DNA of 64,000 nt from Phalacrocorax aristotelis (taxonomy: Eukaryota > Chordata > Aves > Suliformes > Phalacrocoracidae). Shown here piece by piece: positions 14,227-26,103 of the stretch. The DNA is taken from the NCBI RefSeq assembly GCF_949628215.1, contig NC_134276.1, positions 8,645,690 through 8,709,689 on the forward strand, in the 5' to 3' direction. The notes beneath the pieces were generated by a model. The model saw nothing but the letters and a program-made list of their open reading frames with translations, searched no databases and was not told the origin of the DNA. Every line of letters starts with the position of its first letter. The stretch's first letter is position 1. The position numbers and the translations under genes are program-made.

Positions 14227-14540
14227 AATCATAGAATCATTTAGGTTGGAAAAGACTGTTAAGATCATCAAGTCCAACCATTAACGTAGCACTGCCAAGT
14301 CCACCACTAAACCATGGCCCTAAGCACCACGTCTACACGTCTTTGACACACCTCCAGGGATGGTCACTTCCCTGGGCAGCCTCTTTCAATGCTTGACAAC
14401 CCTTTTGGGGAAGAAAATTTGCCCAATATTCAATCTAAACCTCCCCTGGCACAATGTGAGGCCATTTCCTCTCGTTCTATCTCTTATTACCTGGGAGAAG
14501 AGACCAACACCCACCTTGCTACAACCTCCTTTCAGGTAGT
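14227..14540 (-). mobile_element. CR1 LINE 3' end
   Basis: The left edge carries the reverse of the CR1 tail ('aatcatagaatcat' followed by 'ttaggttggaaaagact'). Moving right, the sequence runs through the usual 'gtccaacca' and 'ctgggcagcctctttcaatg' blocks and ends near a 'cctttcaggtagtttta' block. This is the standard 3'-UTR and end-of-ORF2 order read on the - strand. It is 5' truncated and non-coding. Confidence 0.9.
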
Positions 14541-17500
14541 TTTAGCTCAGCGATTGTGATGATAAGGTCAAGTGCTTATGGGTAGGGATGAGGGGGAAGG
14601 CCAACACGGCAGGTATCCTTCTGGGGGTCTGTGCCATGTCCACAGAAGAGGAGCTGTGGGTGAGATGCTCATGTGGGGTCCTCTTTGACGGCCAAGATCA
14701 GTGGCTTTTGGGTCTTTTTTAATTGCTTGTCAGTGTCTGTATTTGTCAGTCTGGTGGGCAGCATCTCATGGCCCTTTCTGAGGTCCTTACTGAGGTGAAT
14801 TATGGCTGTGGGGATGGCTGTGCCCGGGTTCAGGCTGCAATAGCCAGGCTTCTCCTGCAGCTCCCCACGGAGGGAGCGCTGAGATGCACCACATGGGTCA
14901 CCCAAGGGAGGGTGGGCAGCGTACAAACCCTTCATCCTCCAGCTGGGAACCCTTGGGGAGCACCAAAAAGAAGGCGAGAGTGTTAACACTGGTCGTGATC
15001 AAAATCCAAGCCCCCAAGAAGGACAGTACCAAAATCCACCTCGCACGAACCCAGCAGCCCCCAACACGCGTGGCGGGTCGGACATGCTAAGCAGGAGCGG
15101 CCGCATTCCCACCGCCGGGCGTGCAGCGATATGACGGCGTGCCAAAGGATCTTTAGGGGCTGGGGGGGGAATCCTGGCATAGAATTTAAAATGCGCTCTA
15201 ACCTTTTCTGCAAACTGAAAGCAAGAAAAATGCTCATAAAACTACTCTTTGTGCACAGAAAAAAGTCCGTTTTTATACTGTTGCTAAGTTCCTTATTGTT
15301 TTCTGGCTGTTTTTTGTGTTTCTGTGGCAGCCTTTTCTGTGGGCCTCTTTCAGTGACTTAGCTATATTGGCCTGCAGATAATTAGATCAGTGCTATCATT
15401 TTCACTGTCCTTTTTCCTCTGGGGCTATTTGCATGATAATGGCAGTTTGTGCGACACTCTCTCCCTCGTCTCCCTCTCTTTTAACAAGACACCATTTCTA
15501 AACATGAAATAATTCAGGGAACAATCTGTGAGTGGCTCGGTTAAGAAAAGACTGAAAACATCTGGTTAAGAAAACATTTCTGGTAGCCAAAAATCCAACA
15601 TTTTTGTTAGCTATAGCTTTTTTTTAAAAAAAAAAAGTCTTTTTACAAGACTTACAAATTTACAGTATTTTTAGTCTACACATAATTGCTGTATGCAAAG
15701 CTCCTAATCACAGTATGCTCCCACTCTGGGCATATATGTGTATATAATGATTTATTATGTGTTCATCCAGATAATTTATAGATAAGTAAGGTATTAGGAT
15801 TTAAACTCTTAATGAATCCTATGAACATTTAAAAGGTAGCTGTGTGCCACAAAAATGGTTTTGAACCCTTCTTTCTGTGAACAAAGTCTTCCGTTCAGCA
15901 AGGTATGCCCAAATCTAAGCACGAGAGTAAACCCATTGAAATCCAGAGGCTGACTTGGGTGGCTGATGCTTGTGTTGTGCTGATTTAGGGCCTGGGGCTT
16001 TCCATGTGAGAGCGTATCGGGGCCAAGGGTGGGCTGAAGAGCGCTTGGTGCAGGAGCAGGGACTCCTGCCGTCCCCAGGCCCTGCAGGCTGGCGGCCGTC
16101 TCAGCCTGCAGACTGTGCTGCACAAACAAGAATGTTATTTTTGCTCTGTGAAAGGGGTCTTGGGACCAATTCCTGCTCCTGGTGAGATTAAACTCCCTGC
16201 AGACACCCCTCGGCAGGGGAGAAAATAAATCTAGGAGGGAATTAATGCGGAGCCCGGATTTCCCCATGGCAGCCTAGCAAGGGGCATTGGATGTCCCGCT
16301 CACAACATTTTTTTGACATGGATCTGTCAGATCTTCATGTCACCCTGTCAAAAGCATATTCCTGGTCCAGATCTTGGAGGCCTCCTCGGAGCAGCCCAGG
16401 CCTGCAGTGGATGCAGGTGAGACTGGGAACAGAAAATCCTATTTGTCTGTTCAGTTAAGCCCTTAAAAGGTGCTTGGATGAGGGTGTTTTGCTGAAGGAA
16501 ATGCTCTTTCTAATGGGCCATTTTCAGCAGGCAAAACTGGTTGCACTTTTGATAGCATTTTCAACTAAAAATTCCACAATTGTCCTTTTTTTATGGAAAA
16601 AAAAAAAAGAAAAATCGTGGAAAGAAACAGAGTTTAACCATTTAAATACTGGGACACAGTTTTGACCGTATAAAGATAGTCTTGTGATGCATCTCATCGT
16701 TAATGGACCTCCCAACAATTTTAACACACCAGAAAAAAAGTTTCCTTTAGGTAAATACCCGGGCTCTGTTGTTGTCTGCCATGGGGCCACACAGCTCCCA
16801 CCATTTCAGCATCTGAGCCCCAGCTCTGTCCCTGGGCTGACACAGACGAGGCAGTGCCAGAGCAGCTCCTCAGCCAGAGGCCACCTTTTCGCCAGTGTCA
16901 TCACTGGCTGCACCAGGTTTATTTAAGAGACATAAAGGTTATGACAGTGTTGCTGTAGCTGTAGGTAGCTGAAGTCACCTCCATGCCAGGGGCTCTATGG
17001 CATGGATGAAGCATCAATTGAGAGCTACAAGGAGTGAGAGAGGGGGCTGAGCCCAGGCTGTGGGAGGGCTGGAAGGAAAAGCTGAGTTTAGCTCATAGCT
17101 ACGTTGAGGGAAGATGCCACATGTCATATGAAGATTTTGGCATAGGGTTTCCTGGATCAGGAAAATTGGTTATTCGCAAATGGAGGGCAAAGAGACAGGG
17201 ACTGGCTCACCAAAGTCATGGGAGTCACTGAGGCTCAGCAGTTCTGAACCTTAGGTCCATTAATTTGGGTTATTCATCACTCAGTGAAAGTCAGTGGAAA
17301 TGGCTTTGCTGGAGGCTGGACACGGTCCTTATTTCAGAGGATAAATAATGAATGGGAAGACTCCTTTCTGACACACTGGTGCCAGGCTGAGTATGACCAC
17401 GGACCGCACACCAAGCAGCACCCAGCTCTCCTATGCTCTCCCCCACGATGTGGGTGGCCGGACCTCTGAGAAACACCTCAGCGCCTTAGGTTTCAGTGAC

Positions 17501-20500
17501 TGGTTTGAGATACATGAAGGCTACTTGGCAGCGGTAAGTAAATCCTCACTATTTGCATCAGGTAAGATTTGAGGAGCTCCTGACCTCCCCAAAACCATGC
17601 AGCACCTCATGTCAAAGCCTGTAGGAGCCATGAGATCAAATAAACTGGTTCCTGCCGAGCAAACAGAGATTAGTGGAAAGAGAGTGTGCAGCAAACAAGA
17701 TGGTGCTCGACATTACTTGCTATTTATTTGCATTTCACATTTTATTTCCACACATCAGAGCATTTCCAAGCAGCACCCTGCATGACTAGTGAAAATAAAG
17801 GAATAAGTTTGATGTAAAAACCCACAAGTTTACCTGTAGAAACACCTGAGTGAAGATAAAACCCTGCAAATTTCAAGGAATACACAAGGAGAAAAAAAAT
17901 ATGAAAAATATTTCTCAATAAGATGAAAAGTAATTTCCTTTCTTATTCAAGTATCTGTAAATGCTTCCTCAAAGCATATTTCCACCCATAGCCAAGTGCC
18001 GGACTATGTGCAGAATTTAATGAAATGAAATTACAATTTCAGTGCCCAAAACTCTTTCCTGAGGAGGCAAGTGGTGGTTTTGCACAGCTCTTGTAGCAGT
18101 GACAGCCAGCCACCAGCAATACACCCAAGTTCTGCATTCAAGAAAGCAGCCCACAAAAGTTATCAAATGCATTATTTCTGCAGCCAAGTTCATGCTTTTG
18201 CAACTTCTGTGAGATTTTTCATCTACACCAGGACATTTTTAATCAAGTCATAAATAATTATGGAAAATTTAGGTGGAACACTGATACTGATTACAGCTAA
18301 TACTTTTCCTGAATGCTCACGTTTTCAGAAAGCGTGAAAAAATACTAAACCTACTAAAGGCAATTTCAGTGAAGATCCGAGAACCTGCTGCCATCACCTT
18401 CAAAATTATATAGAAGATTAAAACAGAAGTTATAATACTATAAGGAAGATGAGTGTTTCTCTATCCAGGAAGTTTATATAATGAAAAACCATCTACCGTA
18501 TCAAACAGTGAAAGCAACACAAAGTTTTTTAAGCTGGTTCTGAGGTTTGTTTTCGGATGATCTGCCCCAGGAATTAGACTTGGACATAGTCCCCACTGCA
18601 TGCTACTTCTGATGTTGTTGTCCTTAAGCTTCCAGTCTACCTCCCCATAGATAGATTTCCTTCACAATATAACCTATGCAAAGTGCATAACACAGCTGTG
18701 GAACAATATTTATGACTGCTCAGATGAAGAACAAGATGGCTATGATGGAAGAGCTGATTTACCACTAAGCAACTCCAGTTTTATGCTGAAGTAACCCCAC
18801 TGAAATAAGGAATTCCACTCTTATAAAACCATGGGGTGGGTCAGGCTCAGCTGAATGATGGACTTTCCTATTCACCCAGAAGATTGAATATAGTCCCGCT
18901 ACGTGAGGCCATGTTTCAGCTGAGTCCTGCGCTCCTCACGCGGGTGAAAGAACCACTGCCTTATGAGCCACATGATCCCAGACCAGGGTGCTGAGGACTG
19001 GGCTGCGTAAATACCCGAGATTTCACAAAATACTGGCAAACGGGAAATAAAGTCCCTCCCTGATGAAGTTTCCAATGGAAACTTTGGATGTATGAAGCTG
19101 ATTGGATGAGGGCCTGAAGTGACCCACTGTTTCTTTTCCAGTCTAAACCATATCTGGGGTTTGGGATTTTTTTGCTTTCTTAAAATAAGCATATAAAAAA
19201 TCTCAAGTTAAATGTTTAAAGTGCACCTTGGAGAGGCTCAGCAATACTTTGCTGAAAGCCAGTAGTCTCCAGTGGCATCTCAGGGCTCAGCCCAGCCTGG
19301 GCAAGGACCAGGAGAGCCTTTACGGCATCTCCTGATGCAGTGATGATCCCCTAAACACAAACACTACAGCTTTGTGCTTTGTCCGTGCACAGCTCTTGCC
19401 AGTGTGATGCAGTGCTTCCAAGCACACGTCACCCACTCACCGGTGCCAGCAGAGCCACCAAAACCTGCTTTGCCCTTGCTTCTGGGGGGAGTATATCCCT
19501 GGGGAACATGAAATGCACCCGAGATTGAAAGAGGGGAAGGGAAACTGAGACAGCGGATCCAGAGGCTGCAAGAGGAAACAGCTTCATTTGCAGGGTGCCA
19601 ACACTGCAGTCCTGAGCCCACTAATAATTTCATTTGAATAAAATAGCATGTCCAAGAAGCGAAGACTGTAATTGAAGGAACCGTGTATATGCACATGTAA
19701 GAACATGCATCATCTGTAGTGATTTAGGCAGGTGAGACCTGGGTCTATGTAAGCCACACAATCTTACATCTACACACACATACTAAATTTAGGTTAAGTG
19801 GCTTAAATTTGGCTTAAGTGGAATATGCCTCTCATCCCTCCTTCCGATTTTACTGACTATTTTATCATCAATTTTTCTTTCTGTATTAGTGGGGAAGCAA
19901 ACTGGTATGTTTTAAAAATTTTCCTGCTGTGGTGACTATAAACTTCCTGAAGATTTTAGCCTGTTTGCAAGAGATTCAGTAAAATGAAGATTTTTTTTTT
20001 TTTAGGTCAACATTTTCTTCTGGCAGACTGAGCCTGAAGTGCACTTTATTTCCCTTTAATTTAACAGCTCCAGCAGCTTTTCCAGTTAAATCGACTGTTC
20101 ATTATTGAGCCCATTTATGAAGGGCTGTGCAGTGCAGTTTAATGAATCCCTGGCACAAAGCTCCCTTTCAGCGTGGGGAAAGAATAGCAGCCTATTTAGG
20201 TCCTGTAGGGCTGTATGTCAAAGGCTGCCTATAATACTTGTCAGGGAAGGGCAGAAATTCCCACTGATATAAGAATGTGCAAGAAATCAACTTTCACAAC
20301 CAACTCGCCGATTAAGACGCGATCAGGAAATGAGACTGTAGGTTCCGAGCGGTGACACCTGTTTGGGCAGCCAGATTTTCCCATAACTCGATAGCCATAT
20401 GGGCCATACAACTGGCCAGGGAAAAAAAAACCAGTCCTCCCTCCTCTGTTGTAGAGTTTTTCTTACTTTCACGCTGCCTTCCCGATGCTGCGGTGAAAGG

Positions 20501-20580
20501 AAAACGGGTGGTGTGAATTGTGAGGGCTGGGCTCGGTGCGGGATTTTGTTTGCCTTCCCCAAGGGAAGGTTTTGCTAGTG
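14541..20580. other. Intergenic, no gene recognised
   Basis: No exon or interspersed repeat recognised. Parts (15400-15800, 17700-18900, 20000-20200) are AT-rich and repeat-free. No open frame shows a domain. Confidence 0.45.
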
Positions 20581-20813
20581 ATCATACAACAGTTTGGGTT
20601 GGAAGGGACCTTTAGAGGCCACCTACCTCAACCCCCTGCAGTGAGCAGGGACACCCACAGCTAGATCATGTTGCTCAGAGCCCCGGCCAGCCTCACCTGG
20701 AATGTTTCCAGGGATGGGGCATCTGCCACCTCTCTGGGCAACCTGGGCCAGCGTTTCACCACCATCATCATAAAAAATTTCTTCTTTATATCCAGTCTGA
20801 ATCTACCTTCTTT
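20581..20813 (-). mobile_element. CR1 LINE 3' end
   Basis: The segment begins with 'tttgggttggaagggacctt', then 'cctcaaccccctgcagtgag', and ends with 'aaatttcttctttatatcca'. This is the CR1 terminal region in reverse orientation. It belongs to a different subfamily from the 14.2-kb and 22.1-kb copies: its 'agggacacccacagctagat' block matches the piece at 5.7 kb. Confidence 0.88.
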
Positions 20814-22146
20814 TAGTGATGGGGCACAGCATGAGATGTTTCCTTTGGGCTGGATCCCGCTACCCGTCCCTGCCTTGCAGAGGATTTAACCCGGTGTTGG
20901 ACACTGAGACAGGCAGCCCCGCAAGCCTCAAGAGGCTTTCTGCAGCCACCTCTGGTGAGGAGCTGCTCCACAAAAATGCCGGCACCGTAACGCGGTCCTC
21001 AGCGTGCAAGGCTTTCAGGTTCGTGAAAGGCGCTCTCTCCTTTTTGGCCCGCTCAGTCTGTAAGGATAACACATTGATCTTGTGAAGGGCTTGATCGTGC
21101 GGCTGCGAGCTCAGTCTGTGGCCGGTGTAAAGCATTAGTGAGCACGGTGTGCTCCTGCTCCCTTTGATTCACAGGGTGACCTTGCTGCGGTTCCCTCTAA
21201 AAATGCCAAATTTGACACCAAGGGCATGGTCTGAAGAGCCTTGGCTTAATCCCCAGAGCTGGTCAAGGTGCTGCTGCCTATAATAAGCAAGAAAATAAGC
21301 AAACCCAGATAGATTTCCTACACATAAGCGGGCAAGGAAATTGCAGTAAAGCCCCTGGAGCCCCTTAGTGAGCATGAAGACAGTCCTGCAGGATGGAGTT
21401 TGGGGTGCGGGAAGCGCTTCTGCAGCCACTTCACTCACCTCGGTCTGATGAGGGGAGAGAGTGGAGGGACCAGGTACCTGGTCCAAGCATTTGCCTGGGG
21501 CTGGGGTTACTTTGTGGATCTAATCCCAGCATTTCCTGGACATTAGACCTTGCCAGCGAGGTGAGCTGGATCGCTGGCGGGGCGTGAGAGCCACCCTGTG
21601 CGGGCTGAGCAGCATCACCCTGAGAGAGCACAGGCAGAAGACAAGCGTTGCCTCGTAGAGCTGCTGGGAAAGAGACTTTTTGTAGGAATAACCAAACCGC
21701 TATTTCCTTGAAAAAAAATTTTCTTTGCAAGTTGTTGACATCATGTGGCTTAGCAAATTTCCCTCCAGTCATTGCCCAACTTGGGGTAATCAGCTCTGCT
21801 TGAGAGAACACAGAGAATAAGCATGTTTAATGCAATTATGAAGGCTTTCTAAATCTCCAGATCTGGTTGAGAATATGTAAATTTGGCTGCTTAGCACATC
21901 TGAATGCAAACTTTCCTTTGCATGCCTGACAATTGTTTTAATACTCTCCAATTTTAGGAGGTAATAAAGTCTCCCGCTAAACCGTAGCTGAGCTCTCAAA
22001 GCTGTTTAATTGAATGAATTTGAATTCAGCCTTACAGAAGAGAAGCCAGGGCTTTCAGCTTTTTTTTTCTCTAGGCCACCAGATACTTAGCCGTTCTGCA
22101 TATAATACCATCCAGACTCATTAACAACCCCCTTTAGCCAGACTAC
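20814..22146. other. Intergenic, no gene recognised
   Basis: No repeat or exon recognised. The part at 21690-22060 is AT-rich and repeat-free. Confidence 0.4.
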
Positions 22147-22741
22147 GAATCATAGAATCACAGAATCACTAAGGTTGGAAAAGACTTCTAGGATCATCAA
22201 GTCCAACCATCAACCCAACACCCCCAGGTCTCCTAAACCATGTCCCAAAGTGCCACACCTACATGTTTTTTGAACACCCCAAGGGACGGTGACTCCCCCA
22301 CCTCTCTGGGCAGCCTGTTCCAATGCTTGACAACCCTTTTGGGGAAGAAACCTTGCCTAATATCCAATTTAAACCTCCCCTGACACAACTTGAGGCCATT
22401 TCATATTGTCCTATCACTAGTAACTTGGGAGAAGAGACCAACCCCCACCTCACTACAGCCTCCTTTCAGGTAGTTGTAGGGAGCGATAAGGTCTCCCCTC
22501 AGCCTCCTCTTCTCCAGGCTAAACAACCCCACTTCCCTCAGACACTCCTCATAAGACTTGTCCTCCAGACCCTTCACCAGCTTCGTTGCCCTTCTCTGGA
22601 CACGCTCCAGCAACTCAATGTCCTTCTTGTCCTGAGGGGCCCAAAACTGAACACAGCACTCGAGGTGGGGCCTCACCAGTGCCGAGCACAGGGGCACCAT
22701 CCCTGCCCGGCTCCTGCTGGCCACACCATTCCTGATACAAA
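22147..22741 (-). mobile_element. CR1 LINE 3' fragment
   Basis: The left edge has the reversed octamer tail 'gaatcatagaatcacagaat', followed by 'aaggttggaaaagact'. On the - strand an open segment at 22401-22778 encodes a CR1 ORF2 C-terminal region, with the usual '[14 protein letters not shown]' block. It closely resembles the + strand copies at 60.6 and 62.6 kb. It is 5' truncated. Confidence 0.92.
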
Positions 22742-22745
22742 TATT

Positions 22746-24110
22746 CCTGATATATTCCTGATGAAATATTGCTGCCACAATGCTGAAGCAGATACTAACT
22801 TGAGGACAACTTAGTTGCTGCCCTGTTACAGAGTCATTTCATGTTGCCAGATAACAAATGGTCCCAAACTGGCTGCACATCCAGTCCAGCGACAGATCAT
22901 GATCCCCATTTTCTAGACCTGTGTGCGGTTTGTAGTGGCGTCAAAGTGGATGCAAAACTATCCAGTGGAGTACACAGGGGTTATATACATTGGTCTTTAC
23001 ACTTTCCCATCAGCAAGGGAGCTTGGAGCAGGCTGCAAAGCTTGATGGGGTGTGACAGGACCTCAGGGTAAGAGCTCCAGTCAGTCAGTTGTCAGTTGTA
23101 TTTAGGCAAAAAGGTTTCAGTCCACCTATATGTATGTGCTCATTCTGATACGCCGAGAGATACAGATTTCCCGTAGCCCTCTGCTTACCAGTGTCTTCTG
23201 CTTCAGTTACACAGTTGTGCTCAGGGCAACTCCCCAGGTAAGAGACTCTGGAGGCTCCAGCAGAGGCAGTTTTGCAAGGAGACCCAGTCCAGGTGTGCCG
23301 GCACCAGAGCCAAGGCTGTGCCTGGGGCCGCGAGGCTCTGCCTGCCGATGGGACCCTGCTCAGGCCGGCTCAGGTGCAGGTGAGAGACCAAGAAAATCAG
23401 CGTTTTTGTTTTGTAGAGGATTTTCAGCCTTTTTTTTCCTCTCATGAAACATGCCTCTTTCCTCCTCGCAATACTTGCTTTGCATTCAACAAGTGTTTGA
23501 AACCAGAGTGAGGTGGATTTGGCTGATTTTTCCTTTTTTTTTACCACTAAGGACAGCCTTAGGAGCCCGTTTCCCTTTTCTTCTGCAGAGTTTTGCTTTC
23601 TGTTTTTTCCTTCCCATACAAAACTGCTGCATTTCCAATGAATTGATGCAGACCAAGAAAACTCACTTTACTTCAGTCAAAATCAGATGCCTCTTTTTTT
23701 TTCATGTTTGGATGTAGAAAATCACTGAAAATAAATCGGGAGCTCAAAGGGTTGAGGTCGTTCTGCATCAGTGTATAAGTTTTCTAAAGGAAAAGCAACC
23801 AAATGCCTCTTTACTCCCAGAAGAGACAGGACAGTTCCTTCAGGAGCTGTCACCAGTACTTTTGGTAGCCGCTTCACCCATTTTTCTACCGCCCGTATGG
23901 GAGATTTGTACCACTGCTTCACTAAACCCGCACAAGTAAAACTCTTCCGTTTTAACTGAATGCAACCCAGTCATTTAAAATCTCTACTGGATCACAGCGC
24001 TGGATTTTCTCAGGACTTGACTGACCAGGAGAATACCAGATGCTGGGTAGCGTGCATAGCAATGAGCGTGGGAAAAAAAAAAACCTTCTGCAAATTAATT
24101 TAGGCTTTTG
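22746..24110. other. Intergenic, no gene recognised
   Basis: No exon or repeat recognised upstream of the FAM181B CpG island. Base composition is ordinary until about 24100, where GC content rises sharply. Confidence 0.4.
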
Positions 24111-24250
24111 CATCCCGGTGGTGTCAGAGCAAGGGCGTGTCTCCGTGCCCTTGCACCTGGAGCCGTGCAGGTGACCCAGCCCCACCGGCTCCGACCACGA
24201 GTGGGGGAACACGCTTTGTGCCCGCCGCAGGAGCGGGACACAGTGCTGGG

Positions 24251-24267
24251 GGGGAGGGGGGGGGGGG
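24251..24267 (+). repeat. G-rich run, possible G-quadruplex
   Basis: Long runs of G broken by a single A, at the upstream edge of the CpG island. The run is compatible with quadruplex formation and is prone to sequencing error. Confidence 0.6.
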
Positions 24268-24382
24268 CTGCACCCCAGAGATGGGAATCACACTGACAGG
24301 GCCCGGGGGGGGTGTGGACCCTGTCCAGAGCGGGTGTGGGCATCTGGTATGGGGATGTCGGTGTAGCTGGCTCTGGGTGTGG

Positions 24383-24568
24383 GTCCCTGTCCGGGGGTGT
24401 GTGACCCTCTCCCAGGGAGGGTGTCGGTCCCTGTCCCGGGGGGCTGTGGGTCCCTCTCCCGGGGGGTGTGACCCCGTGCCGGGGGGTGTGACCCTGTCCC
24501 GGGAGGTGTGGGTCCCCGTGCCGGGGGGTGTGACCCTGTCCCCGAGGGGGGTGGGTCCCTGTCCCGGC
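24383..24568 (+). repeat. GC-rich minisatellite upstream of FAM181B
   Basis: Eight to nine imperfect head-to-tail copies of a 20-24 bp unit, of the form 'g(g/a)ccctgtcccggggggtgt'. They lie 224 bp upstream of the FAM181B start codon. The units alternate between 'gtccctg' and 'gaccctg' starts. The array produces spurious long open frames on both strands. Confidence 0.85.
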
Positions 24569-24791
24569 GGCGCTGCCCGTCCCGCCCCCCGCCCTGCCGG
24601 TGTCCCCGGCCGAGGGGTGGGTGCAGCCGGCCCGGCCCGGCCCCCGGGCGCCCGGCGGGGAGGCGGGGAGGGTCGGGGCCAGCCCCGCTCCTGAGCCCTC
24701 CTCCTACCCCGCTCGCCGCCTTTTCCCCGCCGCCGCCGCCCGCCCGGCGCAGCCCTGCGGAGCTCGGGGCGGCGGCGCCCCGCCGCCGGCC

Positions 24792-25892
24792 ATGGCCGTG
24801 CCCGCCGCCCTGCTCAGCCCCCACCACCTCCTCTCCTTCTGCTTTCCCGCCGCCGGCGGCCTCCTGGGCTACGCGGACCTGGAGAAGGGCTACGAGGGGG
24901 GCGGCGGCGGCGGGGGCGACGCGGGGGACTTTAAAGAAGCCACCAGGGACCTGCTGAGCTTCATCGACTCGGCCTCCAGCAACATCAAGCTGGCGCTGGA
25001 CAAGCCGGTGAAGTCCAAGCGGAAGGTGAACCATCGGAAGTACCTGCAGAAGCAGATCAAGCGCTGCACCGGCATCATCGCCGCCGCCGCCCCGCCGCCC
25101 GTCCCGCCGCCCCCTGCCGCCGCCCCGCCGCCCGCCGCCTGCCCCGCCAAGCCCCCGCCGCGCCGGGAGGCATCGCAGGCGGCCAGCAGCCTCCAGAGCA
25201 AGAGCCTGGCGGCCCTCTTCGGCTCCCTGCAGCCGGGCCGGGGGGCGGCGGGCGGCGGCGAGGCGGCGGCCGGGGGCGGCGGGGCGGCGGCGGGGGGCGG
25301 CGGCGGCGGCGGCGGCGCGGGGGGGAGCGGCCCGCGGAAGGTGCCGCTGCGCGACCGCAACCTGCCGCCCTCCTTCTTCACGGAGCCGGCGCTGCCCGCC
25401 GCCGCCCGCGGGCCGCCGCCGGGCGCCAAGGAGCCGGAGAAGGGCGGAGGGGGCGGCGCGGAGGCGGCCGAGTTCTTCGAGCTGCTGGGCCCCGAGTACG
25501 GCGCGCTGCTGCCCGAGCCCGCCGCCCCGCCGGACGCCTTCCCCGCCGCCCGCCTGCCCGCCGAGCTGGGCCTGGAGCACGGCCTGTACGAGGCGCCGCT
25601 GCCCGCCGCCCACCACCCGCTGCTGGGCGGGCTGCTCTACCCCGAGCCGCCCTGGGGCCCGGCCGGGCCCTGCAGCCCGCCTAAGAAGGCGCCGTCCGAG
25701 GCGCTGCGGCCGCTGTACGCCGGCGGCGGGGAGCCGGCCCCGGGCGGCGGCGGCGGCGGCGGCGAGGAGCCCGGCGGGGGGCAGCTGCCGGCGGGGTTCG
25801 CCCCCTTCTTCCCCGAGTGCCCGCTGCCCCCGCCGCAGCTGCCCTACGAGTACGGCGGCGGCTTCCACCGCGCCGCCTTCTCCGGGCTGTAG
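24792..25892 (+). CDS. FAM181B: FAM181B, single-exon coding sequence
   Basis: This 366-codon intronless gene encodes a FAM181 family protein. The molecular function is unknown; vertebrate FAM181 genes are reported as developmentally expressed. The first ATG in frame, at 24792, has G at -3 and G at +4. The frame is open further upstream but holds no earlier ATG. The diagnostic block is at residues 46-96, reading [15 protein letters not shown], then [10 protein letters not shown], then [19 protein letters not shown]. Further conserved patches are [14 protein letters not shown] (about 133-146), [18 protein letters not shown] (182-199), [12 protein letters not shown] (226-237), LLYPEP (281-286) and FAPFFPEC (336-343). 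Between them lie Pro/Ala and Gly runs coded by GC-rich triplets (about 97-122, 151-180 and 313-330). The protein ends at AAFSGL. From memory the human protein is about 426 residues and extends further at the C-terminus. No signal peptide or membrane segment is visible. Confidence 0.95.
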   Translation: MAVPAALLSPHHLLSFCFPAAGGLLGYADLEKGYEGGGGGGGDAGDFKEATRDLLSFIDSASSNIKLALDKPVKSKRKVNHRKYLQKQIKRCTGIIAAAAPPPVPPPPAAAPPPAACPAKPPPRREASQAASSLQSKSLAALFGSLQPGRGAAGGGEAAAGGGGAAAGGGGGGGGAGGSGPRKVPLRDRNLPPSFFTEPALPAAARGPPPGAKEPEKGGGGGAEAAEFFELLGPEYGALLPEPAAPPDAFPAARLPAELGLEHGLYEAPLPAAHHPLLGGLLYPEPPWGPAGPCSPPKKAPSEALRPLYAGGGEPAPGGGGGGGEEPGGGQLPAGFAPFFPECPLPPPQLPYEYGGGFHRAAFSGL

Positions 25893-26097
25893 GGCAGCGC
25901 CGCCGGGCTCGGCGCCCGCCCGGCACGGCCGCCCGGCGGGGGGGACGCGGGGGAGCCCCTCGCGGGGCCGCCGCCGCTCGCGCGTGGGGCTGGGGCCCGC
26001 CTGCGCCCCCCACGCACCCACCCGAGACCGCGGCTCCCGCAGCGCTCGGCCCGGCGCTCTGCCACTCGCCTCCTCCTGCGGTTTGGGAGGCGCTGCA

Positions 26098-26103
26098 AAT
26101 AAA
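26098..26103 (+). terminator. FAM181B poly(A) signal AATAAA
   Basis: A canonical AATAAA lies 206 bp after the FAM181B stop codon, at the edge of the CpG island. A GT/T-rich stretch about 25 bases further on ('ggtgtttttct') fits a downstream cleavage element. A short 3' UTR is implied. Confidence 0.75.

Larger units (their letters stand above)
24110..26100. promoter_or_regulatory. CpG island covering FAM181B
   Basis: GC and CpG density rise abruptly at about 24.1 kb and fall again near 26.1 kb. The island covers the likely promoter, the 5' leader and the whole FAM181B coding exon. No TATA box is evident just upstream of the start codon, which fits a CpG-island promoter. The exact transcription start cannot be read from sequence alone. 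Confidence 0.75.

Noticed and set aside
24137-24957. Open + strand frames in the minisatellite upstream of FAM181B
   Set aside because: They are produced by the 20-24 bp GC-rich repeat and lack conserved residues. The FAM181B frame starts at the ATG at 24792.
24288-26021. Long - strand open frame (577 codons) across FAM181B
   Set aside because: It is the antisense shadow of the GC-rich FAM181B exon and its upstream minisatellite. The Arg/Gly/Ala-rich product has no domain.
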